From the NCBI RefSeq assembly GCF_003148495.1, contig NZ_QGGH01000014.1:62001-126000 (forward strand): 64,000 nucleotides of DNA, given 5' to 3'. Position 1 is the stretch's first letter. Each line of letters opens with the position of its first letter. The position numbers were made by a program, and so were the translations under genes. The notes beneath the pieces were generated by a model. It saw only the letters and a list, made by a program, of their open reading frames with translations. It made no database searches and was not told the DNA's origin. This stretch comes from Mesorhizobium loti (GTDB taxonomy: Bacteria; Pseudomonadota; Alphaproteobacteria; Rhizobiales; Rhizobiaceae). Below are positions 44,856 through 53,967 of this stretch, piece after piece.

Positions 44856-46088
44856 ATGCAGGCTGTGACGCACCCGCGTCTTCGTCGCGCTGCTACAGTC
44901 GCGTTGTTGGCCGTGTCGGCCGCCTTGCTGGCGGCTTGCGCGTCGCAACCTGAGCCCAAAGCGATGGTCTACAAGAAGACCCGCTCCAAGGAATATTTCT
45001 CCGAATCCGAATATGGCGTGAAGGCAAGCCCGCGTGTGTTCTCCCAGAACGGGCGCATGCAACGTGGCGGCGGCAGGGATCAGCTCGGCAAGCCCTATCA
45101 GGTCCGCGGCAAGTGGTATTATCCCAAGGAAGACAAGCGCTACGCCAAGGTCGGTCTGGCCTCCTGGTATGGCGATGCCTTCCACGGCCGGCTTACCGCC
45201 AATGGCGAAGTCTACGACATGACGCATCTGACGGCGGCGCATCCGACCATGCCGCTGCCAAGCTATGCCCGCGTCACCAATCTCAAGACCGGCAGTTCGG
45301 TCATCGTTCGCGTCAACGATCGCGGCCCGTATCACGAAGGCCGCATTATCGATGTGTCGGAGCGCGCAGCCCAGATGCTTGACTATGCCAACATCGGCAC
45401 CGCTCAAGTGAAGGTCGAGTATGTCGGCCGTGCACCGCTCGACGGCGATGACGACCAGTATCTGATGGCTTCCTACCACCCCGGCAACAGGGCGCCGGAT
45501 CCGTCGGACGGGCTGCCGACCGGCGTCATGGTCGCCATGAACGGGCCTTCGCCAAGCCTGCCTGCTGGCGCCGCCGCCGTGCCGTTTCCGGGTCAGTTGA
45601 CCGATTCAGGCTCGGTCCAGCCGGTGATGTCGGCACAGACGCCGGCTTACGGCGATCTGGCGCTGCCCGATTTCGGCCCGATCGTGCCGGAACGCCCGGA
45701 AATCAGTCTGCCGCCGCAATCACCGTTTGCCGTGGCCTCGCTGTCCTATGCGGACGAGCGGGTGGAACGCGCCTCCAATGCTTTTGCCGCACTGGGTAGC
45801 GACGGCATGTCGCCGGCCGACGTGCTTCAATCGTGGAAGCGGCAGCCGCAGCCGGCCGGTCCGTCCACCGATTACGTCGCTGCGGGTTCGTTCGAGGATG
45901 CTGCGGAGGCCAAGCGCATTGCCGCTCAGCTCGCCGCATTCGGCAAGATCGAGATCCAGCGTTCGGAACTCGATGGCGAGGATTGGTATTCGGTCAATCT
46001 CTATCCCGATGGCCACCGCAATCTGGATGATTTGCTGCAGGCAGCCTGGTCGCACGGCGCGCCCGATGCGCTGGCTGTGCGCAACTGA
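44856..46088 (+). CDS. rlpA: RlpA-like septal lipoprotein with SPOR domain
   Basis: A 410-residue lipoprotein. Lipobox LLAAC at about residue 28. A double-psi beta-barrel RlpA domain follows, with GLASWYGDAFHGRLTANGE at about 104-122 and the catalytic-type aspartate in VNDRGPY. The C-terminal SPOR domain (about 330-405) binds denuded septal glycan. RlpA proteins are lytic transglycosylases at the divider. CAGGA precedes the ATG. It is followed by dac. Confidence 0.9.
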   Translation: MQAVTHPRLRRAATVALLAVSAALLAACASQPEPKAMVYKKTRSKEYFSESEYGVKASPRVFSQNGRMQRGGGRDQLGKPYQVRGKWYYPKEDKRYAKVGLASWYGDAFHGRLTANGEVYDMTHLTAAHPTMPLPSYARVTNLKTGSSVIVRVNDRGPYHEGRIIDVSERAAQMLDYANIGTAQVKVEYVGRAPLDGDDDQYLMASYHPGNRAPDPSDGLPTGVMVAMNGPSPSLPAGAAAVPFPGQLTDSGSVQPVMSAQTPAYGDLALPDFGPIVPERPEISLPPQSPFAVASLSYADERVERASNAFAALGSDGMSPADVLQSWKRQPQPAGPSTDYVAAGSFEDAAEAKRIAAQLAAFGKIEIQRSELDGEDWYSVNLYPDGHRNLDDLLQAAWSHGAPDALAVRN

Positions 46089-46191
46089 GCGCAAGCCAGG
46101 TCGGATTTCCGCTGCGCGGTTGATCCGCCGCGTAAAAAGCTTGATACTTTTCGCGGGCTTGCCGGCCGTGCCGGCCAACGGGTCGAACATC

Positions 46192-47358
46192 ATGCAATTT
46201 CGCTTGCTCCCGCCTCTCGCCGGGCTTCTAATTTTTGGCCTGCTGCTGTTTTCCCAGAATCCGGCCCATGCGCAGCTTTTCGAGACCAAAGCCGCGCAGG
46301 TCTTCATGATCGACGCAGAGACCGGAACGGTGCTGTTTTCGAAGGATGCCGACAAGCCGATACCGCCGGCCTCGATGGCCAAGCTGATGACCATGGAAGT
46401 GGTTTTCAACGCCATCAAGTCCGGCCGCCTGAAGCTCGACGACACGTTCGTGGTCAGCGAAAACGCATGGCGAAAGGGCGGCGCGCCTTCGGGAACATCG
46501 ACGATGTTTGCCAAGCTCAAGTCATCGATGCGGCTCGAGGACCTGATCCAGGGCGTGACCGTGCAGGCCGCCAATGACGGCTGCATCGTCATCGCCGAAG
46601 GCATGTCCGGATCCGAAGACAATTTTGCCGCGCAGATGACCGAACGCGCCCGCCAGATCGGCCTCAAGACCTCGACTTTCGTCAATTCGACCGGTCTGCC
46701 GGCGGATGGCCAGCAGACGACCGTGCGCGAGCTTGCGCAGCTGGCTGTGCACCTGTGGCGCGATTATCCGGATTTCTATCGCTATTACGGCCAGAAGGAT
46801 TTTACCTGGAACAAGATCTCGCAGAGGAACCGCAATCCGCTGCTGACGATGGACATCGGCGCCGATGGCCTGGCGGTCGGCGCGAGCGAGGCCTCGGGGT
46901 TCGGCATCGTCGGTTCGGTCAGCCACAACGGCACGCGGGTGATCGCGGCGATGAGCGGACTGGCCAACGACAAGGAACGTGCCGAGGAGGCGCGGAAGCT
47001 GCTCGACTGGGGCGTCCGATCCTTCGAGAAGACCGAAATCTTCGCCAAGGATGAGGTAGTCGGCGAGGCCCAGGTTTTCGGCGGCGCGAAATCCGGCGTG
47101 ACGCTGAAGGCCAAGGGCCCGATCGATATCTTCCTGCCGATCACCAACCGCGACAAGCTGACGGCCAGGATCGTCTATAACGGCCCGGTTGCGGCACCGG
47201 TGGAGGAGGGGCAGCCGGTGGGGGCGCTGCGGGTCTGGATCGGCGACACGCTGAGCCAGGAGACGCCGCTTTTCGCCGCCGAATCGATCGGCGTCGGCAC
47301 GCTGCCGCAGCGCGCGCTCGATGCCGTCAAGGAACTGGCGATCGGTTGGCTGCGCTAA
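46192..47358 (+). CDS. D-Ala-D-Ala carboxypeptidase-like protein (S11 family)
   Basis: A 388-residue exported S11-family protein with a signal peptide (cleavage near AHA-Q, residue 27). The active-site SxxK is S61-M-A-K64. The second motif reads A126-A-N rather than SxN, and the KTG motif reads A228-V-G rather than K-T-G. The rest of the DacF-type body and the C-terminal beta domain (about 275-385) are intact. Activity is therefore doubtful. It lies 103 bp after rlpA. Confidence 0.84.
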   Translation: MQFRLLPPLAGLLIFGLLLFSQNPAHAQLFETKAAQVFMIDAETGTVLFSKDADKPIPPASMAKLMTMEVVFNAIKSGRLKLDDTFVVSENAWRKGGAPSGTSTMFAKLKSSMRLEDLIQGVTVQAANDGCIVIAEGMSGSEDNFAAQMTERARQIGLKTSTFVNSTGLPADGQQTTVRELAQLAVHLWRDYPDFYRYYGQKDFTWNKISQRNRNPLLTMDIGADGLAVGASEASGFGIVGSVSHNGTRVIAAMSGLANDKERAEEARKLLDWGVRSFEKTEIFAKDEVVGEAQVFGGAKSGVTLKAKGPIDIFLPITNRDKLTARIVYNGPVAAPVEEGQPVGALRVWIGDTLSQETPLFAAESIGVGTLPQRALDAVKELAIGWLR

Positions 47359-47406
47359 TGCATGTCGCTCAAAAGTGGCCCCGGTTATGGCGGGAACGAC
47401 ATGCAT
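47358..47406. repeat. REP-like 49-bp palindromic repeat, copy 1
   Basis: Begins and ends with ATGCAT and contains AAAAGTGGCCCCGG. It has an inverted, about 85% similar copy at 51499-51547. Imperfect palindrome, intergenic, as for rhizobial REP-type repeats. Confidence 0.65.
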
Positions 47407-47501
47407 AAAAGCAAAAAATCGACGGCATGGACGTTTTCCCGAACGCGGACTATCTAGAGCGCTACAATCAATCCACTCATGCAAGGACAAAGGCCTTTCG
47501 A

Positions 47502-48176
47502 TTGGCGCGCGGATTTTTCATCACCTTCGAGGGCGGCGAAGGAGCAGGCAAGTCGACGCAGATTGAGCGGCTGGCCAGGAAGATGCGCGCCAAGAAATAC
47601 GATGTCCTCCTTACTCGTGAACCGGGCGGCTCGCCGGGCGCCGAAGCGGTCAGGCATGTGCTGCTTTCGGGCGCCGCCGAACCGTTCGGGCCGAAGATGG
47701 AAGCGCTGCTTTTCGCCGCGGCGCGGTCCGACCATGTCGAGCAGGTCATCCGGCCGGCGGTCGAGCGTGGCTCCATCGTGCTTTGTGACCGTTTCCTCGA
47801 TTCCTCGCGCGTCTACCAGGGCGTCACCGGCGGCATCGATCCGGCGTTCATGGACACGCTGGAGCAGGTCGCCATCAACGGCATGATGCCGGACATGACG
47901 CTGATCTTCGACATCGATCCGGCCGAAGGCCTGAGGCGCGCAACGCTGCGGCGCGGTACCGAGGCAGCCGCCGACCGCTTCGAAAAGGAGACGCTAGCGA
48001 TCCACCAGGCCCGCCGCGAGGCGTTTCTGGCGATCGCGGAGGCCGAGCCGGAACGCTGTATCGTCATCGACGCAGCCGCCGATCCCGATGCGGTCGAGAA
48101 TGTCGTCACCGCCGCCGTCTTCGCGGCGCTGGAAGCGAGAACGCCGGCGCGCGACAGGCAGGCGACACCGGCATGA
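47502..48176 (+). CDS. tmk: Thymidylate kinase
   Basis: A 224-residue dTMP kinase. P-loop GGEGAGKST at about 10-18, REPGG, the CDRF motif, and the lid RRGTEAAADR. The TTG at 47502 gives the normal N-terminus and has AAGGACAAAGG upstream; the longer frame to 47427 has no counterpart in the family. Its stop overlaps holB by ATGA. Confidence 0.92.
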   Translation: MARGFFITFEGGEGAGKSTQIERLARKMRAKKYDVLLTREPGGSPGAEAVRHVLLSGAAEPFGPKMEALLFAAARSDHVEQVIRPAVERGSIVLCDRFLDSSRVYQGVTGGIDPAFMDTLEQVAINGMMPDMTLIFDIDPAEGLRRATLRRGTEAAADRFEKETLAIHQARREAFLAIAEAEPERCIVIDAAADPDAVENVVTAAVFAALEARTPARDRQATPA

Positions 48177-49228
48177 TTTTTGAGCGCATCGCACCCGAAC
48201 AGCACGACACGCTGGACGGCGTGCCCGAGCCATCCGAGACGCGACGCCTGGTCGGGCACAGCCAAGCCGCTGATATGCTCACCGCCGCCTATCGCGCGGG
48301 AAAGCTGCCGCATGCGCTGATCTTCTCCGGACCGGTCGGCATCGGCAAGGCGACGCTGGCCTTCCATCTTGCGCATCATCTCCTGAAGCACCCGGATTTC
48401 GCGCAGGCGCCGGAAAGCCTTGCCACTCCCGATCCGGCGTCGTCGCTGTTTCGCCAGATCGCCACCGGGGCGCATCCCGGCGTGCTGCATCTGACCCGGC
48501 CGCTGAACGACAAGACCAAGAGCTTCAAGACCGTCGTCACCGTCGATGAAATCCGCAAGGTCAACCGCTTCCTGTCGCTGACCTCGCATGACGGCAGCTA
48601 CCGGGTCGTCATCGTCGACCCGGCCGACGACATGAACGCCAATGCCGCCAATGCCTTGCTGAAGAATCTTGAAGAGCCGCCGGCACGAACCCTGTTCATC
48701 CTGATCGTCCACGCACCGGGGAGCCTGCTGCCCACGATCCGGTCGCGCTGTCAGGTGGTGCGATTGACGCCGCTCGACGGCGACGAGCTGATGGCTGTGC
48801 TGGAAACGGCGGAACCGCCGCCGCCGGACGACCCGGTGGCGCGCGCGGCACTGGTCGAGCGGGCAGGGGGCAGCGCGCGCAACGCCATCCTGTTGACGCA
48901 GTATGGCGGGCTGGAGATCGCCTCGACGCTCGACGCCCTGGTCACGGGAAGAAAGAGCGATGTCGGCGGCGCGTTTCGCCTTGCCGAAGCCGTGGCCGGC
49001 CGCGACCAGGCGATCCAGTTCGACATCTTCAACCGCCGGGCGCTGGACCTGTTGTCTGACGCGGCAAGCCAGGCAGCACTGGCGGGCGATCTCGCACGGG
49101 CCAAAACGCTGTCGGACACTTGGCATGAGGCGCTTGACGCAATATCTGAGACCGACACCTACAATCTCGACAAGAAGCAGCACGCCCTGACCATGATCGA
49201 CCGCCTGAATTCTGCAATGCGAATGTGA
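48173..49228 (+). CDS. holB: DNA polymerase III subunit delta'
   Basis: A 351-residue clamp-loader subunit of the AAA+ family, with GPVGIGKATL as P-loop and a C-terminal collar region. The ATG overlaps the tmk stop as ATGA. Its last 113 bp are duplicated at 51377-51489, just before metG. Confidence 0.88.
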   Translation: MIFERIAPEQHDTLDGVPEPSETRRLVGHSQAADMLTAAYRAGKLPHALIFSGPVGIGKATLAFHLAHHLLKHPDFAQAPESLATPDPASSLFRQIATGAHPGVLHLTRPLNDKTKSFKTVVTVDEIRKVNRFLSLTSHDGSYRVVIVDPADDMNANAANALLKNLEEPPARTLFILIVHAPGSLLPTIRSRCQVVRLTPLDGDELMAVLETAEPPPPDDPVARAALVERAGGSARNAILLTQYGGLEIASTLDALVTGRKSDVGGAFRLAEAVAGRDQAIQFDIFNRRALDLLSDAASQAALAGDLARAKTLSDTWHEALDAISETDTYNLDKKQHALTMIDRLNSAMRM

Positions 49229-49257
49229 CGACCTTCGGAATGGCAATCGCCATTCCG
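49118..49257. repeat. Direct repeat copy A: holB 3' end plus hairpin
   Basis: Bases 49118-49230 match 51377-51489 with three mismatches, all synonymous in the holB frame (GCG/GCC, CTT/CTG, GCA/GCT). A 9-bp hairpin CGGAATGGC-AATC-GCCATTCCG follows at 49236-49257, and a related hairpin follows copy B beyond the REP element at 51554-51575. The two copies bracket the PLP/HExxH gene pair. Confidence 0.85.
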
Positions 49258-49283
49258 GGAGGGTTCGATGTATGCGGCTGTTT

Positions 49284-50153
49284 TCAGGCGACGGCCGTGT
49301 TCTCCGCCTGGCTTGCTCGCTGTACCGCGAGCGCAGCATCATACTTCGCGCGATTGGCCCAGTAGATGGTGGCGAACAGCAGCGCTTGGTCGCGGAAAGG
49401 AACATGGTCGACCGTGTCCATGGCGGCTTCGGCTTGAATCCAGTCAGCGTGAAAGTCGGCGGCTGCCTTCCTGTCGCCACCGAGAGCCATCTGCTGGAAT
49501 CGATGCATATGATCCTCGATGTCAAGGTAGCGGTCGGCCCAAACGATCGACCATTGTCGGTTCTGCATGGTGAACTTGCGGATCCATCGCTCGCTCAGGT
49601 CCATGTCTCCTTCGGGTTTGGAATACATGACGTTGCGGCGCGCTTCGAGCAGTGTGTTGGTGGCGACGACTTCATTCTCACGCCACAGAAGCCGCATCGC
49701 TGGATCATTCAGAAACCGGTCCGCGTAAATGGGATGAGGAAAGGCACTTTCTCGGAGCCCCTCGATCTTGAAATAGATCAGCAGTTCGGAAGCCACGCTG
49801 GCCTCTAGTTCATTGCGCTCCATCTTGCCATGGAAAGCCTCGAATCCGATGCCCGGGATGAAGGGCATATGCGCGGCGTGCCAGATTTCATGCAGAAGGT
49901 AGAGATCCTCGATGGCCGGGGCGTTGTAGTCATCCCGGCGCATTGTCAGTCCCCACCAGGTGCAGAAGTGCGCGCGCTCCAGGCGGTCGTTGGTGGTTTC
50001 GCAGCTGAAGCGGGGCAGGCGGGCATACTGATCGACTATGCTGTGGACATGGCCGCCTTGGCGATGCGAGGATCGGAATGCTTCTGTCTTCCAATGCGCT
50101 AGGCAGTGGGCATGGATGTCATCGCTCGTCACGAGCGGAAGCAAATTCTTCAC
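49284..50153 (-). CDS. Putative zinc-binding protein with HExxH motif, unknown function
   Basis: A 289-residue protein. H88-E-I-W-H92 matches the HExxH zinc-metallopeptidase signature and is followed by acidic residues (E115, E117, E123) that could give a third ligand. The remainder is helical with many Trp and Arg. GTG start overlaps the upstream PLP-gene stop (GTGA), so the pair is translationally coupled. I cannot name a family. It may act on the product of the PLP enzyme. Confidence 0.6.
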   Translation of the reverse strand: MKNLLPLVTSDDIHAHCLAHWKTEAFRSSHRQGGHVHSIVDQYARLPRFSCETTNDRLERAHFCTWWGLTMRRDDYNAPAIEDLYLLHEIWHAAHMPFIPGIGFEAFHGKMERNELEASVASELLIYFKIEGLRESAFPHPIYADRFLNDPAMRLLWRENEVVATNTLLEARRNVMYSKPEGDMDLSERWIRKFTMQNRQWSIVWADRYLDIEDHMHRFQQMALGGDRKAAADFHADWIQAEAAMDTVDHVPFRDQALLFATIYWANRAKYDAALAVQRASQAENTAVA

Positions 50154-51250
50154 GGCAACGTCCCAGAATTCGGACTGGCCATGCCGATCCGTTCCGCCAT
50201 TCCCGGCGTCAGGCACAAGCGTGGCCGGGCGTCGATCGCGCCGGGGGCGCGCGTGAGATAGGAGACAAGATCCGGATCGATATCCGCGTCTGCCGATCCT
50301 CGAGCCAGAATGAAGATGTCCGCCGACATCAAGGTTAGGCCGAGAGTGTGGCCGGCATGTTCTGCCACGCTCTGTTGAATGCTGGCGTAACGACGCGCCA
50401 TGGCGAAGACGTCGAACCGCTCCATAAGCCGTATCCCCAGTTGCAGCGATGTCAGGTTCTTGAACCATTGATTGCCAAACAGACCGAGATTCTCCGATCG
50501 GCAGAACACCCCGCCTATGCGGTCGTAGTAGGCGCCGAACGGCTTGGACAGGCTGATCACAACGGCGCTCACGCAAGGCGCGTTGGCGAGGATCGTCTCT
50601 ATCGGAGGCTCGACGGTCGCCCCGACATAGGTCAAATCGAGAACGAGCTGGGCCGGGTTCGCGCGTTGGCTCAACCGACGCAGAAAGGCATTGGCCTCCG
50701 GCCACACCATGCCGTCGATGGCCGAAGGTTGGCTGAGACAAAGCAGATCCTGGGGATTGACGGTGTCGGCAACATCGCGCCAGGCGTGGCGTTCATATTC
50801 CGCGACTGGAACGCTGCAGGCTTCCGCATAGGCTTTGTAACCCTCATATTCGCCGCGAAAGATTACAAGCCGAGGTGAAAACCTCTCGACGCGAGCGCGG
50901 TTGCCATAGTCCGCAATCAGATGAAAAAGCGGCTCGCTTGCACCGGCGGTCGGATAGCTGAATGGAAAGTCAGCCGCGTCCACTGGCGCCATCGGCTTCG
51001 CCCAACTGAGCCAGGTGTCGAAGAACCTCCTGTGCAGTGCGTTCTGCTTTCCGGTCCAGGCATGGCGAAACTGATCGAGATAGGCGGCGCGGATCGGATC
51101 GGGGCCATTTCCCCCGCTACTGCCAAGCAACTCGGCCTTCACTGTTTCCATTTCGGGAGTGACGAGAGCGTAAACGGTTTTGCTGGCGCCGGCCTGACGC
51201 AAGCGCACATCAAGGTTCTGTCGCGGATCATATTGTGTGGTCGTGGCCAT
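50150..51250 (-). CDS. PLP-dependent fold-type I enzyme (aminotransferase-like)
   Basis: A 366-residue protein. D205-L-T-Y208 is the usual Asp that holds the pyridine ring, and SLSKPFG has K236 as the PLP Schiff-base lysine, followed by R244-I-G-G. It lacks a recognised subfamily. AAAAGGCAG precedes the ATG. It is first in the pair and the only other gene of the insert. The pathway is unknown. Confidence 0.72.
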   Translation of the reverse strand: MATTTQYDPRQNLDVRLRQAGASKTVYALVTPEMETVKAELLGSSGGNGPDPIRAAYLDQFRHAWTGKQNALHRRFFDTWLSWAKPMAPVDAADFPFSYPTAGASEPLFHLIADYGNRARVERFSPRLVIFRGEYEGYKAYAEACSVPVAEYERHAWRDVADTVNPQDLLCLSQPSAIDGMVWPEANAFLRRLSQRANPAQLVLDLTYVGATVEPPIETILANAPCVSAVVISLSKPFGAYYDRIGGVFCRSENLGLFGNQWFKNLTSLQLGIRLMERFDVFAMARRYASIQQSVAEHAGHTLGLTLMSADIFILARGSADADIDPDLVSYLTRAPGAIDARPRLCLTPGMAERIGMASPNSGTLP

Positions 51251-51376
51251 GCCGGTCTGCCTTTTGCATTGCTGCGAAACTACGGATCGCGACCTACCTT
51301 TGCAACGGCCCAACAATAGGCGCTCGGCTGGTGTCATCGAAGCAGCGCTGGCTCCGGCGACACGACCAAGGTCGGG

Positions 51377-51489
51377 ACTTGGCATGAGGCCCTGGACGCT
51401 ATATCTGAGACCGACACCTACAATCTCGACAAGAAGCAGCACGCCCTGACCATGATCGACCGCCTGAATTCTGCAATGCGAATGTGACG
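51377..51489. repeat. Direct repeat copy B: ectopic holB 3' end
   Basis: Encodes the last 37 holB codons with the same amino acids as copy A but no start. It ends with the same stop. A REP element interrupts the downstream homology. Confidence 0.85.
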
Positions 51490-51498
51490 GCCTTTTCT

Positions 51499-51547
51499 AT
51501 GCATGCCGTTGCCCCCAAAACCGGGGCCACTTTTGGGCGGCATGCAT
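51499..51547. repeat. REP-like 49-bp palindromic repeat, copy 2
   Basis: Inverted relative to copy 1 (47358-47406), also bounded by ATGCAT. Lies inside the homology downstream of holB copy B. Confidence 0.65.
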
Positions 51548-51628
51548 TGGCCTCGGGATGGCAATCACTGTCCCGATGCGATATCCACCGCCACGCCTTT
51601 CCATTCAGACATTCATGACGGTTCATTC

Positions 51629-53179
51629 ATGTCACGCGACACATTCTACATCACCACCCCGATCTTTTATCCGAACGGCAAGCCGCATATCGGTCACGCC
51701 TATACGGTTATTGCTACCGACGCGCTGGCTCGCTTCCAGCGCCTGGACGGCAAGGACGTGTTCTTCCTGACCGGCACCGACGAACATGGCCTCAAGATGC
51801 AGCAGACGGCCGAGAAGGAAGGCATAACGCCACTGGCGCTGGCCGACCGCAATTCGGCGATTTTCCGCGCGATGACCGAGGCGATGGGCGGTTCGAATGA
51901 CGAGTACATTCGCACGACGGAGCCGCGGCACTATGAATCCTGCCAGGCAATCTGGAAAGCGATGGCCGCCAATGGCGACATCTATCTCGACCGCTATAGC
52001 GGCTGGTATTCGGTCCGCCAGGAAGCCTATTTCGACGAAGGCGAGACGACAGTCGACGAGGATGGCGTGCGTCGCGAACCGCTTGGCTCGCCCGTCGAAT
52101 GGAACGAGGAAGAAAGCTACTTCTTCAGGCTTTCGGCCTATCAGGACAAATTGCTGGCCCTTTTTGACAGCCAGCCCGACTTCGTCGGCCCGACTGAGCG
52201 CCGCAACGAGGTGCTCAGCTTCGTCAAGTCCGGGCTGAAGGATCTGTCGATTTCGCGCACGACCTTCAAATGGGGCGTGCCGGTGCCGGGCGACGACAAG
52301 CATGTGATGTATGTCTGGGTCGACGCCCTGACCAATTACATCACCGCCGCCGGCTATCCCGACACAAAGGCCGAGCAGTGGCGCTATTGGCCGGCCACGC
52401 ACATCATCGGCAAGGACATTGTCCGCTTCCATGCGGTCTATTGGCCAGCCTTTCTGATGTCGGCCGGTATCGAGTTGCCAAAGCGCGTTTTCGCGCATGG
52501 CTTCCTGTTCAACCGCGGCGAGAAAATGTCGAAATCGGTTGGCAACGTCGTCGATCCATTCGCGATGGTCGAGCACTACGGCCTCGACCAGGTGCGGTAT
52601 TTCTTCCTGCGCGAGGTGCCGTTCGGCAACGACGGCAGCTACAGCCATGAAGCGATCGTCAACCGTACCAATGCCGACCTTGCCAATGGTCTTGGCAATC
52701 TGGCACAGCGCTCGCTGTCGATGATCGCCAAGAACTGCGGCGGCGTGGTGCCGCAACGCGGCGACCTGACGGATGCCGACAGCGCGATCCTGGACCAGGC
52801 CGTCGCCGCTCTCGATACGGCGCGCAAGGCGATGGCCGAGCAGGGCATCCATCTGGCGCTGGCAGCGATCTTCGGCGTGGTGGCGGAAGCCGATCGCTAC
52901 TTCGCCGGCGAGGCACCATGGGCACTGAAGAAGACCAATCCGGAGCGGATGGAAACCGTGTTGTGGACGACGGCGGAAGTCGTGCGTCGCGTGGCGGTGC
53001 TGTGTCAGCCCTTCGTCCCGGGCTCGGCCAACAAACTGCTCGATCTGCTGGCGGTCCCGGCGGACAGGCGCGATTTCGCGCATGTCCACGCGGACCATGC
53101 GCTGGCGCCGGGCACTGCGTTGCCCGTGCCGGAAGGGGTGTTTCCGCGTTACGTCGAACAGCCGGACGCGAACGTCTGA
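51629..53179 (+). CDS. metG: Methionyl-tRNA synthetase
   Basis: A 516-residue class I synthetase charging tRNA-Met. HIGH motif as HIGH in GKPHIGHAYT (about 20-23) and KMSKS near 300. There is no zinc-knuckle insertion of the long E. coli type and no C-terminal EMAP domain, as usual in Alphaproteobacteria. The stop overlaps the tatD start (TGATG). Confidence 0.93.
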   Translation: MSRDTFYITTPIFYPNGKPHIGHAYTVIATDALARFQRLDGKDVFFLTGTDEHGLKMQQTAEKEGITPLALADRNSAIFRAMTEAMGGSNDEYIRTTEPRHYESCQAIWKAMAANGDIYLDRYSGWYSVRQEAYFDEGETTVDEDGVRREPLGSPVEWNEEESYFFRLSAYQDKLLALFDSQPDFVGPTERRNEVLSFVKSGLKDLSISRTTFKWGVPVPGDDKHVMYVWVDALTNYITAAGYPDTKAEQWRYWPATHIIGKDIVRFHAVYWPAFLMSAGIELPKRVFAHGFLFNRGEKMSKSVGNVVDPFAMVEHYGLDQVRYFFLREVPFGNDGSYSHEAIVNRTNADLANGLGNLAQRSLSMIAKNCGGVVPQRGDLTDADSAILDQAVAALDTARKAMAEQGIHLALAAIFGVVAEADRYFAGEAPWALKKTNPERMETVLWTTAEVVRRVAVLCQPFVPGSANKLLDLLAVPADRRDFAHVHADHALAPGTALPVPEGVFPRYVEQPDANV

Positions 53180-53967
53180 TGCTCGTCGACAGCCACTGCC
53201 ATCTGGATTTTCCAGATTTCGCCGAGGAGCGGGCGGCTATTGTCGCCCGCGCCAAGGCGGCCGGAATCGGCCGCATGGTGACGATCTCGACCCGCGTGAA
53301 GCGGTTTCAGCAAATCATTGAAATCGCAGACACTTTCGATGAAGTATACTGTTCGGTCGGCACCCATCCGCACAATGCCGCGGAAGAGCTGGACGTGACG
53401 TCAGCCGATCTGGTGCGGCTGGCTGCCCACCCGAAGGTGGTGGCGATCGGCGAGGCCGGTCTCGACTATTTCTACGACAAGGCGCCACGCGACGCTCAGG
53501 CGCAAGGGTTTCGCAATCACATCGCCGCCGCACGCGAGACGGGGCTGCCGCTGGTCATCCATTCGCGCGATGCCGATGCCGATATGGCTGATATTCTCGA
53601 GAACGAAACAGGGAAGGGCGCCTTCCCCTTCATCCTGCATTGCTTTTCTTCGGGGCGTCGGCTTGCCGAAATCGGTGTCGCGCTCGGCGGCTATGTGTCC
53701 TTTTCGGGCATCCTGACCTTCAAGAATTCAGCTGAGTTGCGTGCCATCGCCGCCGATGTGCCGCATGACCGCCTGCTGGTCGAAACCGACGCGCCCTATC
53801 TGGCGCCCATGCCATTTCGCGGCAAGCGCAACGAGCCGGCCTATGTCGCCCATACCGCCAGGGTGCTGGCCGAAACAATCGGCGTCAGCGAGGCTGAAAT
53901 CGCTGATTTGACGACGAACAATTTCTTCCGCCTGTTCGGCAAGATGCCGCGACCTGCTGAACGATGA
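53179..53967 (+). CDS. tatD: TatD family deoxyribonuclease
   Basis: A 262-residue metal-dependent hydrolase of the amidohydrolase fold. DSHCHLD at the N-terminus, GEAGLDYF, HSRDAD, and ETDAPYL near the C-terminus are the metal ligands. Acts as a 3'-5' exonuclease in TatD proteins. Coupled by TGATG to metG and by ATGA to the next gene. Confidence 0.9.
   Translation: MLVDSHCHLDFPDFAEERAAIVARAKAAGIGRMVTISTRVKRFQQIIEIADTFDEVYCSVGTHPHNAAEELDVTSADLVRLAAHPKVVAIGEAGLDYFYDKAPRDAQAQGFRNHIAAARETGLPLVIHSRDADADMADILENETGKGAFPFILHCFSSGRRLAEIGVALGGYVSFSGILTFKNSAELRAIAADVPHDRLLVETDAPYLAPMPFRGKRNEPAYVAHTARVLAETIGVSEAEIADLTTNNFFRLFGKMPRPAER

Noticed and set aside
47813..49525. A 570-codon minus-strand frame over tmk and holB
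   Set aside because: Antisense to two certain genes; only its first part overlaps the real HExxH gene in another frame.
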